Assembly (NCBI RefSeq): GCF_036032445.1
Contig: NZ_CP107932.1
Location: 3,102,501-3,166,500, forward strand
Direction of reading: 5' to 3'
Length of the DNA: 64,000 nt
Source of the DNA: Nocardia sp. NBC_00416
GTDB lineage: Bacteria; Actinomycetota; Actinomycetes; Mycobacteriales; Mycobacteriaceae
The notes beneath the pieces are model-generated. The model made no database searches. It was not told the origin of the DNA and saw only the letters and a program-made list of their open reading frames with translations. Of this stretch, positions 18,727-26,346 are shown piece after piece. Each line of letters opens with the position of its first letter. Position 1 is the stretch's first letter. The position numbers were made by a program, and so were the translations under genes.

Positions 18727-19321
18727 CGTCGACCCCGCGCGCGGCGAGCGCGTCGCCCATGGCGTCCGCGGTGCGCAGTGACCGCACCAGCACCGGGGTG
18801 ACCAGCGCGGTGACCGACCACTGCAGTCCACGCGCGCGGCGCGCGTCGGCGACCTCCCGCACGATTTCCGCGAGCACCGGCACACAGCGAATGGCCAGCG
18901 CGAGCAGCAGCCCGATACGGTCCGGGTCGACGCCGACCCGGCGCAGCGGGCCGAGCGCCCGGGTGACGGCGTCCAGCATCTCGGTGACCCGGGTGGTCAA
19001 GGTGACCAGCGCGGCGAGCGCGACGGAGAGCAGGAGCAGCCCGCACACCACCACCGCGCGGGCGGGCGAGGTCGTGAACACCTGTACGACACCGATGATC
19101 GCCAGCATCCACACCACCGGTCGCAGCTGCGCGAGCGCCGTACGCCACGGGATCCGGGCCAGCGCGAACAGTCCGGCCGCGACGACGGCGAGCACCAGAA
19201 GCTGCGGCGGGGTCCGCACGAAAACCGTCGCCGCCGTGATGGTCACCAGCAGCAGCACCAGCTTCACGGCGGCCGGAGTCCGGTGCACGATCGAGTCCCC
19301 GGGACGGTAGAGACCGATCAC
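18719..19321 (-). CDS. bioN: ECF transporter T component (BioN type)
   Basis: 200 residues with about five membrane helices (LVLLLVTITAATVFV, LLVLAVVAAGLFALARI, VVWMLAIIGVVQVF). The two coupling-helix motifs of ECF T components appear as DARRARG and ALAARG near residues 160 and 193. It joins the ATPase BioM to the substrate-binding BioY in the membrane. The GTG at 19319-19321 overlaps the bioM stop (GTGA). The biotin assignment comes from bioY in the same operon. Confidence 0.88.
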   Translation of the reverse strand: MIGLYRPGDSIVHRTPAAVKLVLLLVTITAATVFVRTPPQLLVLAVVAAGLFALARIPWRTALAQLRPVVWMLAIIGVVQVFTTSPARAVVVCGLLLLSVALAALVTLTTRVTEMLDAVTRALGPLRRVGVDPDRIGLLLALAIRCVPVLAEIVREVADARRARGLQWSVTALVTPVLVRSLRTADAMGDALAARGVDDD

Positions 19322-19998
19322 CCGACCAGCTCCCGGTAGGCGGGGACCGCCGCGGCCGGGTCGCCGTCGAAGGCCACCGCCCCGCCGTCGATGACGATCA
19401 CGCGCTCGAAGCTGTCCAGCAGCGACAGCTGATGGGTCACCACGATCACCTGCTGATCGACGGAGTCCAGCGCACGGGCGACCATCCGGGCGTTGCGCAG
19501 GTCCAGCAGGGTGGTCGGCTCGTCGGCCACGATCACCTCGGGCCGGCGGATCAGTACCGCGCCAAGGGCGAGCAGTTGCTTCTGCCCACCCGACAACAAG
19601 TGCGACGGATGTTCAGCGTGTCCGGCGAGGCCGAAACGCTCCAGCGTCTCGCGCACGCGATCGGCGACCTCCGGTTTGCTCAGTCCGGTCCGACGCAGTG
19701 AGAAGGCGAGATCCTCGGCCACCGTCGGCATGACGATCTGCGTATCGGGGTCGGTGAACACGAAACCGACCTTGCGCCGGACCCGGCCGCCCTTGCGGGA
19801 GGCGTCCAGACCGTCGACGGTGACGGTGCCGGAGGTCGGGGTGAGCAGACCGTTGATCATGCGGGCCAGCGTGGACTTCCCCGAGCCGTTGGCGCCGATG
19901 ACGCCGACCCGGCGTTCACTGATCCGGAGGTCGATCTCACGCAGCACTCGCCGTTCGCCGAACGAATGGCTCACTGCCTCGAAGACGATCTCGCTCAC
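19318..19998 (-). CDS. bioM: ECF transporter ATPase (BioM type)
   Basis: 226 residues, an ABC ATPase: Walker A GANGSGKST, Q-loop at FTDPDTQIVMPT, signature LSGGQKQ, Walker B VIVADEPT, D-loop LLDL and switch histidine in VVTHQ. It drives biotin uptake with BioN and BioY. The GTG at 19996-19998 overlaps the thiolase stop (GTGA) and its own stop overlaps the bioN start. Confidence 0.9.
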   Translation of the reverse strand: MSEIVFEAVSHSFGERRVLREIDLRISERRVGVIGANGSGKSTLARMINGLLTPTSGTVTVDGLDASRKGGRVRRKVGFVFTDPDTQIVMPTVAEDLAFSLRRTGLSKPEVADRVRETLERFGLAGHAEHPSHLLSGGQKQLLALGAVLIRRPEVIVADEPTTLLDLRNARMVARALDSVDQQVIVVTHQLSLLDSFERVIVIDGGAVAFDGDPAAAVPAYRELVG

Positions 19999-21122
19999 GC
20001 CACCCGCTCCACGAGTACCGCGATGCCCTGACCGCCGCCGATCGCGCAGGCCGCGAGACCGAGCGACGGACCGCCCGGGCGCAGCATCTGGCTCGCCAGC
20101 CGGACGAGCAGTACCGCGCCCGAGGCGCCCCACGGATGACCCATCGCTATCGCGCCGCCTTCCGGGCAGATCAGGGATTCGTCCAACTCCAGTTCGTCCG
20201 CGACGGCGAGCACCACGGACGCGAACGCCTCGGTGATCTCCACGACCTCGAGGTCGGCGACGCGGCGCCCGGCCCGGCGCAGTACCGAGCGGATCGCGGG
20301 CACCGGCCCGAGGCCGGGCAGGGCCGGATCCGATCCGGCGACGGCCGAGCCCACGATACGCAGCGCGGGCAGTCCGGCGGCGCGGTCCTCGGTGGTCACC
20401 GCCACCACCGCCGCACCGTCGGAGATACCGCAGGAATTGCCTGCTGTGGCCGTGCCCGCCGCCCCGAAACTCGGACGCAACCGGGCCAGGCGCGCCGCGG
20501 TCATCCCCGGACGGACACGGGCGTCGCGCGCGACCGCGCCCACCGGCACGATCTCCGCCGTGAAATCCGCGGCCGCGGCGAGAGTGTGGGAGCGGGCCGC
20601 GTACTCGTCCTGTCGCTCCCGGCCGATACCGCGCACTCGTGCGAGGTCGTCGGCGGCGACACCCATATCGGGGTCGGGAAATCCGGCGGGCGCGAACGGC
20701 GCGCGGGTGTACCGCACGGGGTCGGCGCCGGGGGTCGGCGGCCAGTACCGCCACGGCGCGGTACTGGCCGATTCGGCTCCACCCGCCAGGATCAGCTCGT
20801 CGACGCCGCTGCGGACGCGCAGTGCGGCCTGCATCACCGCGTCCAGGCCGGAACCGCATTGACGGTCCACGGTGACGCCGGGAACCTCCACCCCCAGGCC
20901 GGCCCGGAGCGCCGCCACCCGCGCCAGATCGCCGCCCGGGCCGAGACAGTTGCCGAGGACGACGTCGTCGATCCCCTCGTAGATACCCGCCTCCCGCAGC
21001 GCCGACACCGCGGATTCCAGTACGGGCGCGGCCAGATCCGCCACGGTGAGCGCGGCGAACCCGTGCCCCGCGGTGCCGATCGGGGTGCGCCGTGCCGCGA
21101 CGAGTACCGGAACCGGATTCAT
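19995..21122 (-). CDS. Thiolase-family acyltransferase (biotin locus)
   Basis: 375 residues with the full thiolase active site: nucleophilic Cys in DRQCGSGLDAV, the His in AMGHPWGASGA, and the second Cys in ACAIGGGQG. Thiolases join or split acyl-CoAs at the beta-keto position. It is slightly shorter than degradative thiolases (about 390-400). It lies between an acyl-CoA ligase and bioM, with 4-bp overlaps on both sides. In Bacillus subtilis the BirA-controlled yhfUTS set also joins a BioY, an acyl-CoA ligase and a thiolase, so the association with biotin has a precedent; the reaction is unknown. Confidence 0.85.
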   Translation of the reverse strand: MNPVPVLVAARRTPIGTAGHGFAALTVADLAAPVLESAVSALREAGIYEGIDDVVLGNCLGPGGDLARVAALRAGLGVEVPGVTVDRQCGSGLDAVMQAALRVRSGVDELILAGGAESASTAPWRYWPPTPGADPVRYTRAPFAPAGFPDPDMGVAADDLARVRGIGRERQDEYAARSHTLAAAADFTAEIVPVGAVARDARVRPGMTAARLARLRPSFGAAGTATAGNSCGISDGAAVVAVTTEDRAAGLPALRIVGSAVAGSDPALPGLGPVPAIRSVLRRAGRRVADLEVVEITEAFASVVLAVADELELDESLICPEGGAIAMGHPWGASGAVLLVRLASQMLRPGGPSLGLAACAIGGGQGIAVLVERVA

Positions 21123-22228
21123 GCCAGCAAGTCTTTCAACCTGCCGCGAGCGATCTTCCCGGCGGAGGTGGTGGGCAGTTCCGCGAAGGTCACCCAGCGG
21201 CGCGGCATCGCTTCCTTCGCCAGGATCCCCCGCGCCCGCCGCCGGACGTCGTCGACCTCGACACCATCCAATTGCACTGCTGCCGTGACAGTTTCACCGA
21301 ATACCTCATGAGCGGACCCGACCACGGCGGCAGCCACGACACCGTCGATATCGCTCAGCACGCGCTCCACGTCCTCGGCGACGACACTGGTGCCGCCGAC
21401 ATTGATCACCGCCTCACCCCGGCCGTGAACCGTCAACTCGCGGTTGTCCCCCAGCTCGGCCAGATCACCCACGCAGCACCAGTCCGGCGCGCCGAGCACC
21501 GTGTACGGCGAGCGCACGTAGAGCAGCCCGCCGCGGATCTCGGCGTCCACGTCGTCCAGCAACCGCAACGGCGCCGGGACCGCACGGGCGGCGACCAGCG
21601 AGACCTCGGAGGATCCGTAGTACTCGACCACACGAAGATGCCCGGCGGCCGCCAGCGCGCCCGGGTCCGGTCCGATCCCCGCGATGACGGCGGTACGCAG
21701 CAATGGCGCGGTGCGTACGATCTCCCGCAGTTTCGCGGGCACGGCGTGCACGACGGTCGCCGACGCCGGATCGTCGGTGACGCACGCACCGCACCACAGC
21801 GCGTGCAGGGCGCCGAACAAGTGCATGGTGGCGTGCAACGGACCCGTGAGCAGTACCCGGTCGGCGGGTGTCACGCCGGTGATCGCGGTGAACGCGGGAA
21901 AGCTGTCGTACCAGGACGCGGCCGTACGCGCGAGGGGCCGCGGCCGCCCGGTCGACCCGGAGGTGGCGACCAGCAGGAACGCCGCGTGCGGCGGCTCGGA
22001 CCGGGCCGGCCGGGCAGCCGGGTCCTCGACGGTGACGGGCATCCCGCGGCGCGCGGCCGCGCACACGCAGACCAGGGCGTCGGCGAGCGGCAGCGCGGAC
22101 GCGTCGTAACCGCCCGCGCCGGGTTCGTAGCGGTCGATCCAGCGATCGAGCTCGGCGTAGCTGTGGACGCGCCCGCCGATCGCGAGCGCGGGCGCCGCAC
22201 CGGCGCCCCCGAGTTCACGACCGGGCAC
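21119..22228 (-). CDS. AMP-dependent acyl-CoA ligase (biotin locus, proximal)
   Basis: About 369 residues, short for the ANL family (usual 450-550) because the N-terminal part is reduced. The P-loop is VATSGSTGRPRP, the A5-like motif is VEYYGSSEVS, the motif before the hinge is VGDLAELGD, and the C-terminal lysine is in TTSAGKIARG, so the catalytic parts are all present. The start is uncertain: the GTG at 22226-22228 overlaps the end of bioY by 14 bases, while a GTG at 22256-22258 is preceded by GAAGG. Its stop overlaps the thiolase start. The substrate is unknown. Confidence 0.75.
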   Translation of the reverse strand: MPGRELGGAGAAPALAIGGRVHSYAELDRWIDRYEPGAGGYDASALPLADALVCVCAAARRGMPVTVEDPAARPARSEPPHAAFLLVATSGSTGRPRPLARTAASWYDSFPAFTAITGVTPADRVLLTGPLHATMHLFGALHALWCGACVTDDPASATVVHAVPAKLREIVRTAPLLRTAVIAGIGPDPGALAAAGHLRVVEYYGSSEVSLVAARAVPAPLRLLDDVDAEIRGGLLYVRSPYTVLGAPDWCCVGDLAELGDNRELTVHGRGEAVINVGGTSVVAEDVERVLSDIDGVVAAAVVGSAHEVFGETVTAAVQLDGVEVDDVRRRARGILAKEAMPRRWVTFAELPTTSAGKIARGRLKDLLA

Positions 22229-22805
22229 TGATGAGTCCCGGATAGGCGCGGTGCACACCCTTCGCCACCACCGTCGCGACCACCACTTTGAGCAGGTCAC
22301 CGGGCAGGAACACCCCGTTGGAGGTGAGGGCGGGCCAGAGGCCGATATCGGTGCGCAGGAGCAGTCCGAGGGTGCCGAAGAAATAGATCACGACGATCCC
22401 GCCGACGGCATTGATCAGCAATGCGGGCACCAGCGGATATTTCGGCACGATCCGGGCGGTGAGCAACCCGATGAACAGCGTCGCGGGGATCCAGCCGATC
22501 AGGTACCCCGCGCTCGGACCCGCCAGTGCGGTCAGCCCGGTCCGCCCCCCGGACAGCAACGGCAGGCCGATGAGTGTGAGCGCGATGAACACCGCGACGG
22601 CGGCGGTGCCCTTGCGCGGGCCCAGTACCGCCCCGGCCAGGATGACCCCGAGCGTCTGCACGGTGATCGGTACACCGCTGAAACCCACGGTGATCGCACC
22701 CGGCAGTCCGAGCGCCGCGATCAGCGCGGCGAAGACCGCGATCTGCGCCATCTCCCGCGCCGTCACGCGGTTCCGCGGCGCCCGCGCGTCCTCGACACCG
22801 TTCAT
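22215..22805 (-). CDS. bioY: Biotin ECF transporter substrate-binding protein BioY
   Basis: 196 residues with six hydrophobic helices and the BioY hallmarks: MAQIAVFAALIAALGLPG, GVPITVQTLGVILAGAVLG and the signature AGPSAGYLIGW. BioY binds biotin in the membrane and works with BioM and BioN. The ATG at 22803-22805 has AAGGATGG upstream. It heads a six-gene operon and has a perfect BioQ-like palindrome 25 bases before its start. Confidence 0.92.
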   Translation of the reverse strand: MNGVEDARAPRNRVTAREMAQIAVFAALIAALGLPGAITVGFSGVPITVQTLGVILAGAVLGPRKGTAAVAVFIALTLIGLPLLSGGRTGLTALAGPSAGYLIGWIPATLFIGLLTARIVPKYPLVPALLINAVGGIVVIYFFGTLGLLLRTDIGLWPALTSNGVFLPGDLLKVVVATVVAKGVHRAYPGLISARS

Positions 22806-22829
22806 GACGCCATCCTTCGCGATACCCAG

Positions 22830-22846
22830 CTTGAACGTCGTTCAAG
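22830..22846. promoter_or_regulatory. BioQ-like operator between bioY and bisC
   Basis: CTTGAACGTCGTTCAAG is a perfect 7+3+7 palindrome. Its core TGAAC-N3-GTTCA matches the TGAAC-N3-GTTAC motif known for the TetR-family biotin repressor BioQ of corynebacteria and mycobacteria. It overlaps TATCTT, a possible -10 box for bioY. It also lies in the space shared with the divergent bisC gene. The regulator itself is not in the window. Confidence 0.75.
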
Positions 22847-22950
22847 ATAGCAATGCCCCCGGGCGCACCCGCCACCCAGGTCGCCACGATCGCCGGAGCG
22901 CCTATCGTGCCTGTCATAGAAGGGACGAGCACAGCAGAGGGCGGTCACCG

Positions 22951-23010
22951 CGGCGCGATCCCGCCCGACGCGCCGGCACCCGACCGGCGGAACAGCCTCT
23001 GAGGTGCCGG
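22951..23010 (+). promoter_or_regulatory. bisC leader with two mutually exclusive stems
   Basis: 22951-22957 pairs with 22969-22975 (7 bp, 11-base loop), and 22973-22980 pairs with 23003-23010 (perfect 8 bp, 22-base loop). The two stems share 22973-22975 so cannot form together. The second ends one base before the AAAGGA ribosome site of bisC. A TATCGT at 22903-22908 could be the -10 box, giving a leader of about 105 bases. GC-rich DNA makes chance stems common, so function is unproven. Confidence 0.3.
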
Positions 23011-23021
23011 AAAGGACCAGG

Positions 23022-25352
23022 ATGACGCAGGCGCGCTCGACCGCCACCCACTGGGGAAACTTCCTCCTCGGCCCCGGTTCCGACGGGACGCTGTCCGTCA
23101 CACCGGCGGACGGGGATCCACACCCCTCGCCCATCGGCCGGTCGCTGACCTCGGTGCAGGACCCGGACCACCGGATCGCCCGGCCGGCTGTCCGGCTCGG
23201 CTACTACCGGGATCGCACGGGCAGCGACACCTCCCGGCGCGGCCAGGAGCCGTTCGTCGAGGTCGGCTGGGACGAGGCCCTCGATATCGCCGCCGACGCC
23301 CTGCGCTCGGCACGCGAGGCCGGGGGCGACCGGTCTATCTACGGCGGCTCCTACGGATGGTCCAGTGCCGGGCGGTTCCACCACGCACAGGGCCAGATCC
23401 ATCGCTTCCTGCAGATGTCGGGCGGCTACACCGCATCGGTCGACTCGTATTCGTTCGCCGCGGCGGAGGTCCTCATCCCGCATGTGCTCGGGACGAACGC
23501 CTACTTCGCGGCCGGGCAGGCGCCCACGACACGCGAGATCACGCGACACTGCGCCCGCATCGTGTTCTTCGGCGGGGCGCCGCGGCGCAACACCCAGGTC
23601 AATCCCGGCGGCGTAGGGGCGCATCCGTCCCTCGACGGGCTCGCGGCGTTACGCGCGGGCGGCGTCGATATCGTCCATATCGGACCCGTCCGCGACGATG
23701 CCGATCCGGCTCCCGCCGCCCGCTGGATCCCGTGCCGCCCGCACAGCGATGTACCGGTCATGCTCGCCATGGTGCACACCCTGCTCACCGAGGAACTGCA
23801 CGATCGCGCGTTCCTCGACCGTTACTGCACGGGTTTCGACCGGTTCGCCGACTATGTCACCGGCCGCACGGACGGCGAACCGAAGACACCGGAGTGGGCA
23901 GCCGCGCTGTCGCTGGTACCGGCGCACGAGATTCGCGATCTGGCCCGGCTCATGGCACGCGAGCGCTGCCTGATCGGGCTCACCTACTCCCTCCAGCGGG
24001 CCGAGCACGGTGAGCAGACCTATTGGGCCGCATGGGCGCTGGCCGCCGCGCTCGGCCATATCGGACTGCCCGGCGGCGGTGTCCTGATGGGCGCCGCGGT
24101 GGGAATGAACCACGATATGCAGCGCCGGTATGTGCCCTTCGGGGTCGGTTCCTTCCCGCAGCCGGGCAATCCGGTGACCGACGTCGTTCCGGTGGCACGC
24201 CTCGCCGAGATGCTCGAACACCCCGGCGGGACAGTCGATTACAACGGCCGGACCCTCACCTATCCGGAGATCGAGCTCATCTATTGGGCCGGGGGCAATC
24301 CGTTCCACCATCATCAGGACCTGAATCGGCTGCGGCGCGCATGGGCCCGCCCGCGGACCGTGATCGTCAACGAGATCAGCTGGACCGCCACGGCCCGGCT
24401 GGCCGATATCGTCCTGCCCACCACCGCGGCCCAGGAGCGCGAGGATTTCGCCGGAGGACGATCCGACCACTGGTTCACTCCCATGCACCAGGTCCTGCCG
24501 CCCTACGAGCAGGCTCGCGACGACTACGCGATCTTCAGCGCCCTCGCCGACCGCCTCGGCTTCGGCGGGCGATTCACCGAAGGGCGCACCGCCCGGCAAT
24601 GGGTGGAACAGCTGTGGCGCCGAACCGTCGACAACGCGGCCGGCGCCGGAATCCAGCTGCCCGGCTACGACGAGTTCCGCTCCGGCCCACCGCTGGACCT
24701 GCGTCGATCACTCCCCGAGGGCGAACACTTCCTGGAACTGTTCCGCGCCGACCCGGACCGCCATCGGCTGAACACTCCGTCGGGACGCATCGAGATCTTC
24801 TCCCCCACCGTCGCCGGATTCGGTTACGCCGACTGCGCGGGCCACCCCGCCTGGTATCCGCCTGCCGAATGGCTGGGCAGCCCGCGCGCCCGCCGCTACC
24901 CCTTGCACCTGCTCTCGCATCAGCCCGCGACCCGGTTGCACAGCCAACTCGACTACGGGGTCACCAGCCGGGAATCCAAGATCCGCGACCGCGAACCGCT
25001 GCGCGTACACCCCGACGACGCCGCGGCGCGGGGCCTGCGGGACGGGGATATCGCGCGCGTGTTCAACGACCGCGGCGCGCTCCTGGCCGGCGTAAGGCTC
25101 TCCGACGCAGTGCATCCCGGCGTACTGCACATGGCCACCGGCGCCTGGTACGACCCGCTCGACCTGCCCGACGGCACGACCCTGGACGTGCACGGCAACC
25201 CGAATTCGGTGACCAACGACATCGGTACGAGTTCCCTGACCCAGGGGCCGTCCGCAAACAGCTGCCTGGTCGAGGTCGAGCGCTACGAGGGCGAACTCCC
25301 CCCGTTGCGTGTACACACTCTCCCGCCCATGACAACCTGCCCGTTCGAGTAG
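23022..25352 (+). CDS. bisC: Molybdopterin oxidoreductase, biotin sulfoxide reductase (BisC) type
   Basis: 776 residues, the length of E. coli BisC. It belongs to the DMSO/TMAO/biotin sulfoxide reductase group: ATHWGNF at the N-terminus, GGSYGWSSAGR (the Tyr-Gly-Trp of the active site), and VDSYSFAAAEVLIPHVLG, where Ser144 aligns with the molybdenum-binding serine. There is no Tat signal peptide and no N-terminal cysteine cluster for an iron-sulfur centre, as in cytosolic BisC. It would reduce biotin d-sulfoxide back to biotin. It is divergent from bioY across a BioQ-like operator, which strongly supports the biotin role; methionine sulfoxide is a possible second substrate. Start ATG chosen for AAAGGA upstream. 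Confidence 0.85.
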   Translation: MTQARSTATHWGNFLLGPGSDGTLSVTPADGDPHPSPIGRSLTSVQDPDHRIARPAVRLGYYRDRTGSDTSRRGQEPFVEVGWDEALDIAADALRSAREAGGDRSIYGGSYGWSSAGRFHHAQGQIHRFLQMSGGYTASVDSYSFAAAEVLIPHVLGTNAYFAAGQAPTTREITRHCARIVFFGGAPRRNTQVNPGGVGAHPSLDGLAALRAGGVDIVHIGPVRDDADPAPAARWIPCRPHSDVPVMLAMVHTLLTEELHDRAFLDRYCTGFDRFADYVTGRTDGEPKTPEWAAALSLVPAHEIRDLARLMARERCLIGLTYSLQRAEHGEQTYWAAWALAAALGHIGLPGGGVLMGAAVGMNHDMQRRYVPFGVGSFPQPGNPVTDVVPVARLAEMLEHPGGTVDYNGRTLTYPEIELIYWAGGNPFHHHQDLNRLRRAWARPRTVIVNEISWTATARLADIVLPTTAAQEREDFAGGRSDHWFTPMHQVLPPYEQARDDYAIFSALADRLGFGGRFTEGRTARQWVEQLWRRTVDNAAGAGIQLPGYDEFRSGPPLDLRRSLPEGEHFLELFRADPDRHRLNTPSGRIEIFSPTVAGFGYADCAGHPAWYPPAEWLGSPRARRYPLHLLSHQPATRLHSQLDYGVTSRESKIRDREPLRVHPDDAAARGLRDGDIARVFNDRGALLAGVRLSDAVHPGVLHMATGAWYDPLDLPDGTTLDVHGNPNSVTNDIGTSSLTQGPSANSCLVEVERYEGELPPLRVHTLPPMTTCPFE

Positions 25353-25431
25353 ACGGCGGCACCGAACCCGGGCGAGTGGCACCGCCCGGCGCGAGAAAGG
25401 GCGCAAGGAACGCGCCCGTGCCCAGAATCAG

Positions 25432-25530
25432 CGCCGTGACACCGCCGCGCAGCACCCACAACACGAAAGTCGTGCCGTACAGACCGGTTCCGAAGGTGTT
25501 CAGCACTGAGGCCGACAGGATCGTCCGAAC
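25432..25530 (-). pseudogene. Possible relic of an MFS transporter N-terminus
   Basis: On the minus strand a frame reads VRTILSASVLNTFGTGLYGT and then TFVLWVLRGGVTA, which looks like the first membrane helix of a major facilitator protein. The similarity fades after that and the frame runs on antisense into bisC. No ribosome site. Only a short match, so this is tentative. Confidence 0.25.
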
Positions 25531-25584
25531 CTGGTGTCGTCGGCCACACTTTTGGCCGCACTCGCGGAATCGGCCAGAAACGAC

Positions 25585-25623
25585 AATCGCCCCTCATCCG
25601 CTTTCAGCAGGTGAGGGGCGATT
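25585..25623. terminator. Strong terminator after tRNA-Val(CAC)
   Basis: AATCGCCCCTCA and TGAGGGGCGATT form a perfect 12-bp stem with a 15-base loop. On the minus strand it is followed by GTCGTTTCT, 8 bases after the tRNA 3' end. It may act in both directions. Confidence 0.8.
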
Positions 25624-25631
25624 TCTCGGTG

Positions 25632-25703
25632 TGGTCCCAGCTGGTTTCGAACCAGCGACCTTCCGCGTGTGAGGCGGACGCTCTCCCGCTGAGCTATGGG
25701 ACC
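25632..25703 (-). tRNA. tRNA-Val (CAC)
   Basis: 72-base cloverleaf: acceptor arms GGTCCCA/TGGGACC, D-arm GCTC...GAGC, anticodon loop CTCACAC with CAC, T-arm CTGGTTCGAAACCAG. No CCA is encoded beyond the discriminator A. It is oriented away from the next three tRNA genes. Confidence 0.95.
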
Positions 25704-26001
25704 GAGGCGAATTGTTCGGGGAGATTTTCGAAGCCCTCCGAACGAGTACGAACCTTAACACGCACCACCCGGGCGCCACCAAATCGCCCGGTTGTCGTTC
25801 GCGCCCGGACCGATCTTCGGCAGAACTCGGCGTCGGGAGCCGCATCCGCCGCCGTACTCCGCCTATCGTCCGCCTACTTCACGGTACGAATGACACGCAT
25901 GTAGTTTCGGTGCCACTACCAGGCGATTTGTAGGTTTCGCCGAACGTCGGCTAATGTTCTGTCTCGCACCACGGAGGACCAAATGGCCCCCGGGATGCAA
26001 T

Positions 26002-26074
26002 GCGGATGTAGCGCAGCTGGTAGCGCATCACCTTGCCAAGGTGAGGGTCGCGGGTTCGAATCCCGTCATCCGCT
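26002..26074 (+). tRNA. tRNA-Gly (GCC)
   Basis: 73-base cloverleaf: acceptor GCGGATG/CATCCGC, anticodon stem and loop CACCTTGCCAAGGTG giving GCC, T-arm CGGGTTCGAATCCCG. CCA is not encoded. First of three tandem tRNA genes, probably one transcript. Confidence 0.95.
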
Positions 26075-26118
26075 CGAGAGGTAGGGCCAGGCGCATAGAA
26101 TGCCTTCCCCCTTTGCGC

Positions 26119-26189
26119 GGTGGAGTGGCCGAGTGGTGAGGCAACGGCCTGCAAAGCCGTGCACACGGGTTCGATTCCCGTCTCCACCT
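26119..26189 (+). tRNA. tRNA-Cys (GCA)
   Basis: 71-base cloverleaf: acceptor GGTGGAG/CTCCACC, anticodon loop CTGCAAA with GCA, T-arm CGGGTTCGATTCCCG. It follows tRNA-Gly by 44 bases and is one base from tRNA-Val(GAC). Confidence 0.95.
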
Positions 26190-26190
26190 C

Positions 26191-26265
26191 GCGCGATTAG
26201 CTCAGCGGGAGAGCGCTTCCCTGACACGGAAGAGGTCACTGGTTCAATCCCAGTATCGCGCACCA
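26191..26265 (+). tRNA. tRNA-Val (GAC)
   Basis: 75 bases including an encoded CCA (26263-26265): acceptor GCGCGAT/ATCGCGC, anticodon loop CTGACAC with GAC, T-arm CTGGTTCAATCCCAG. It is the only tRNA of the four whose CCA is in the DNA. Confidence 0.95.
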
Positions 26266-26278
26266 GAGTAGACAGTTC

Positions 26279-26312
26279 AGAGGCACTTTCCGAGAAATCG
26301 GAAAGTGCCTCT
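26279..26312 (+). terminator. Terminator of the Gly-Cys-Val tRNA transcript
   Basis: 26279-26293 and 26298-26312 form a perfect 15-bp stem with a GAAA loop, followed by TCTGCTGT. It is the strongest intrinsic-type hairpin in the window. It can also serve the convergent gene ending at 26347. Confidence 0.85.
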
Positions 26313-26346
26313 TCTGCTGTCGAGACCGAGAACGGCAGCCGTGGCC

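Noticed and set aside
22903..23021. SAM-type riboswitch before bisC
   Set aside because: Some local similarity in GC-rich stems, but none of the conserved core bases of SAM-I or SAM-IV could be placed.
25632..26265. tRNA cluster as an integration site of a mobile island
   Set aside because: No integrase, no direct repeat of a tRNA 3' end and no other mobility gene within the window.
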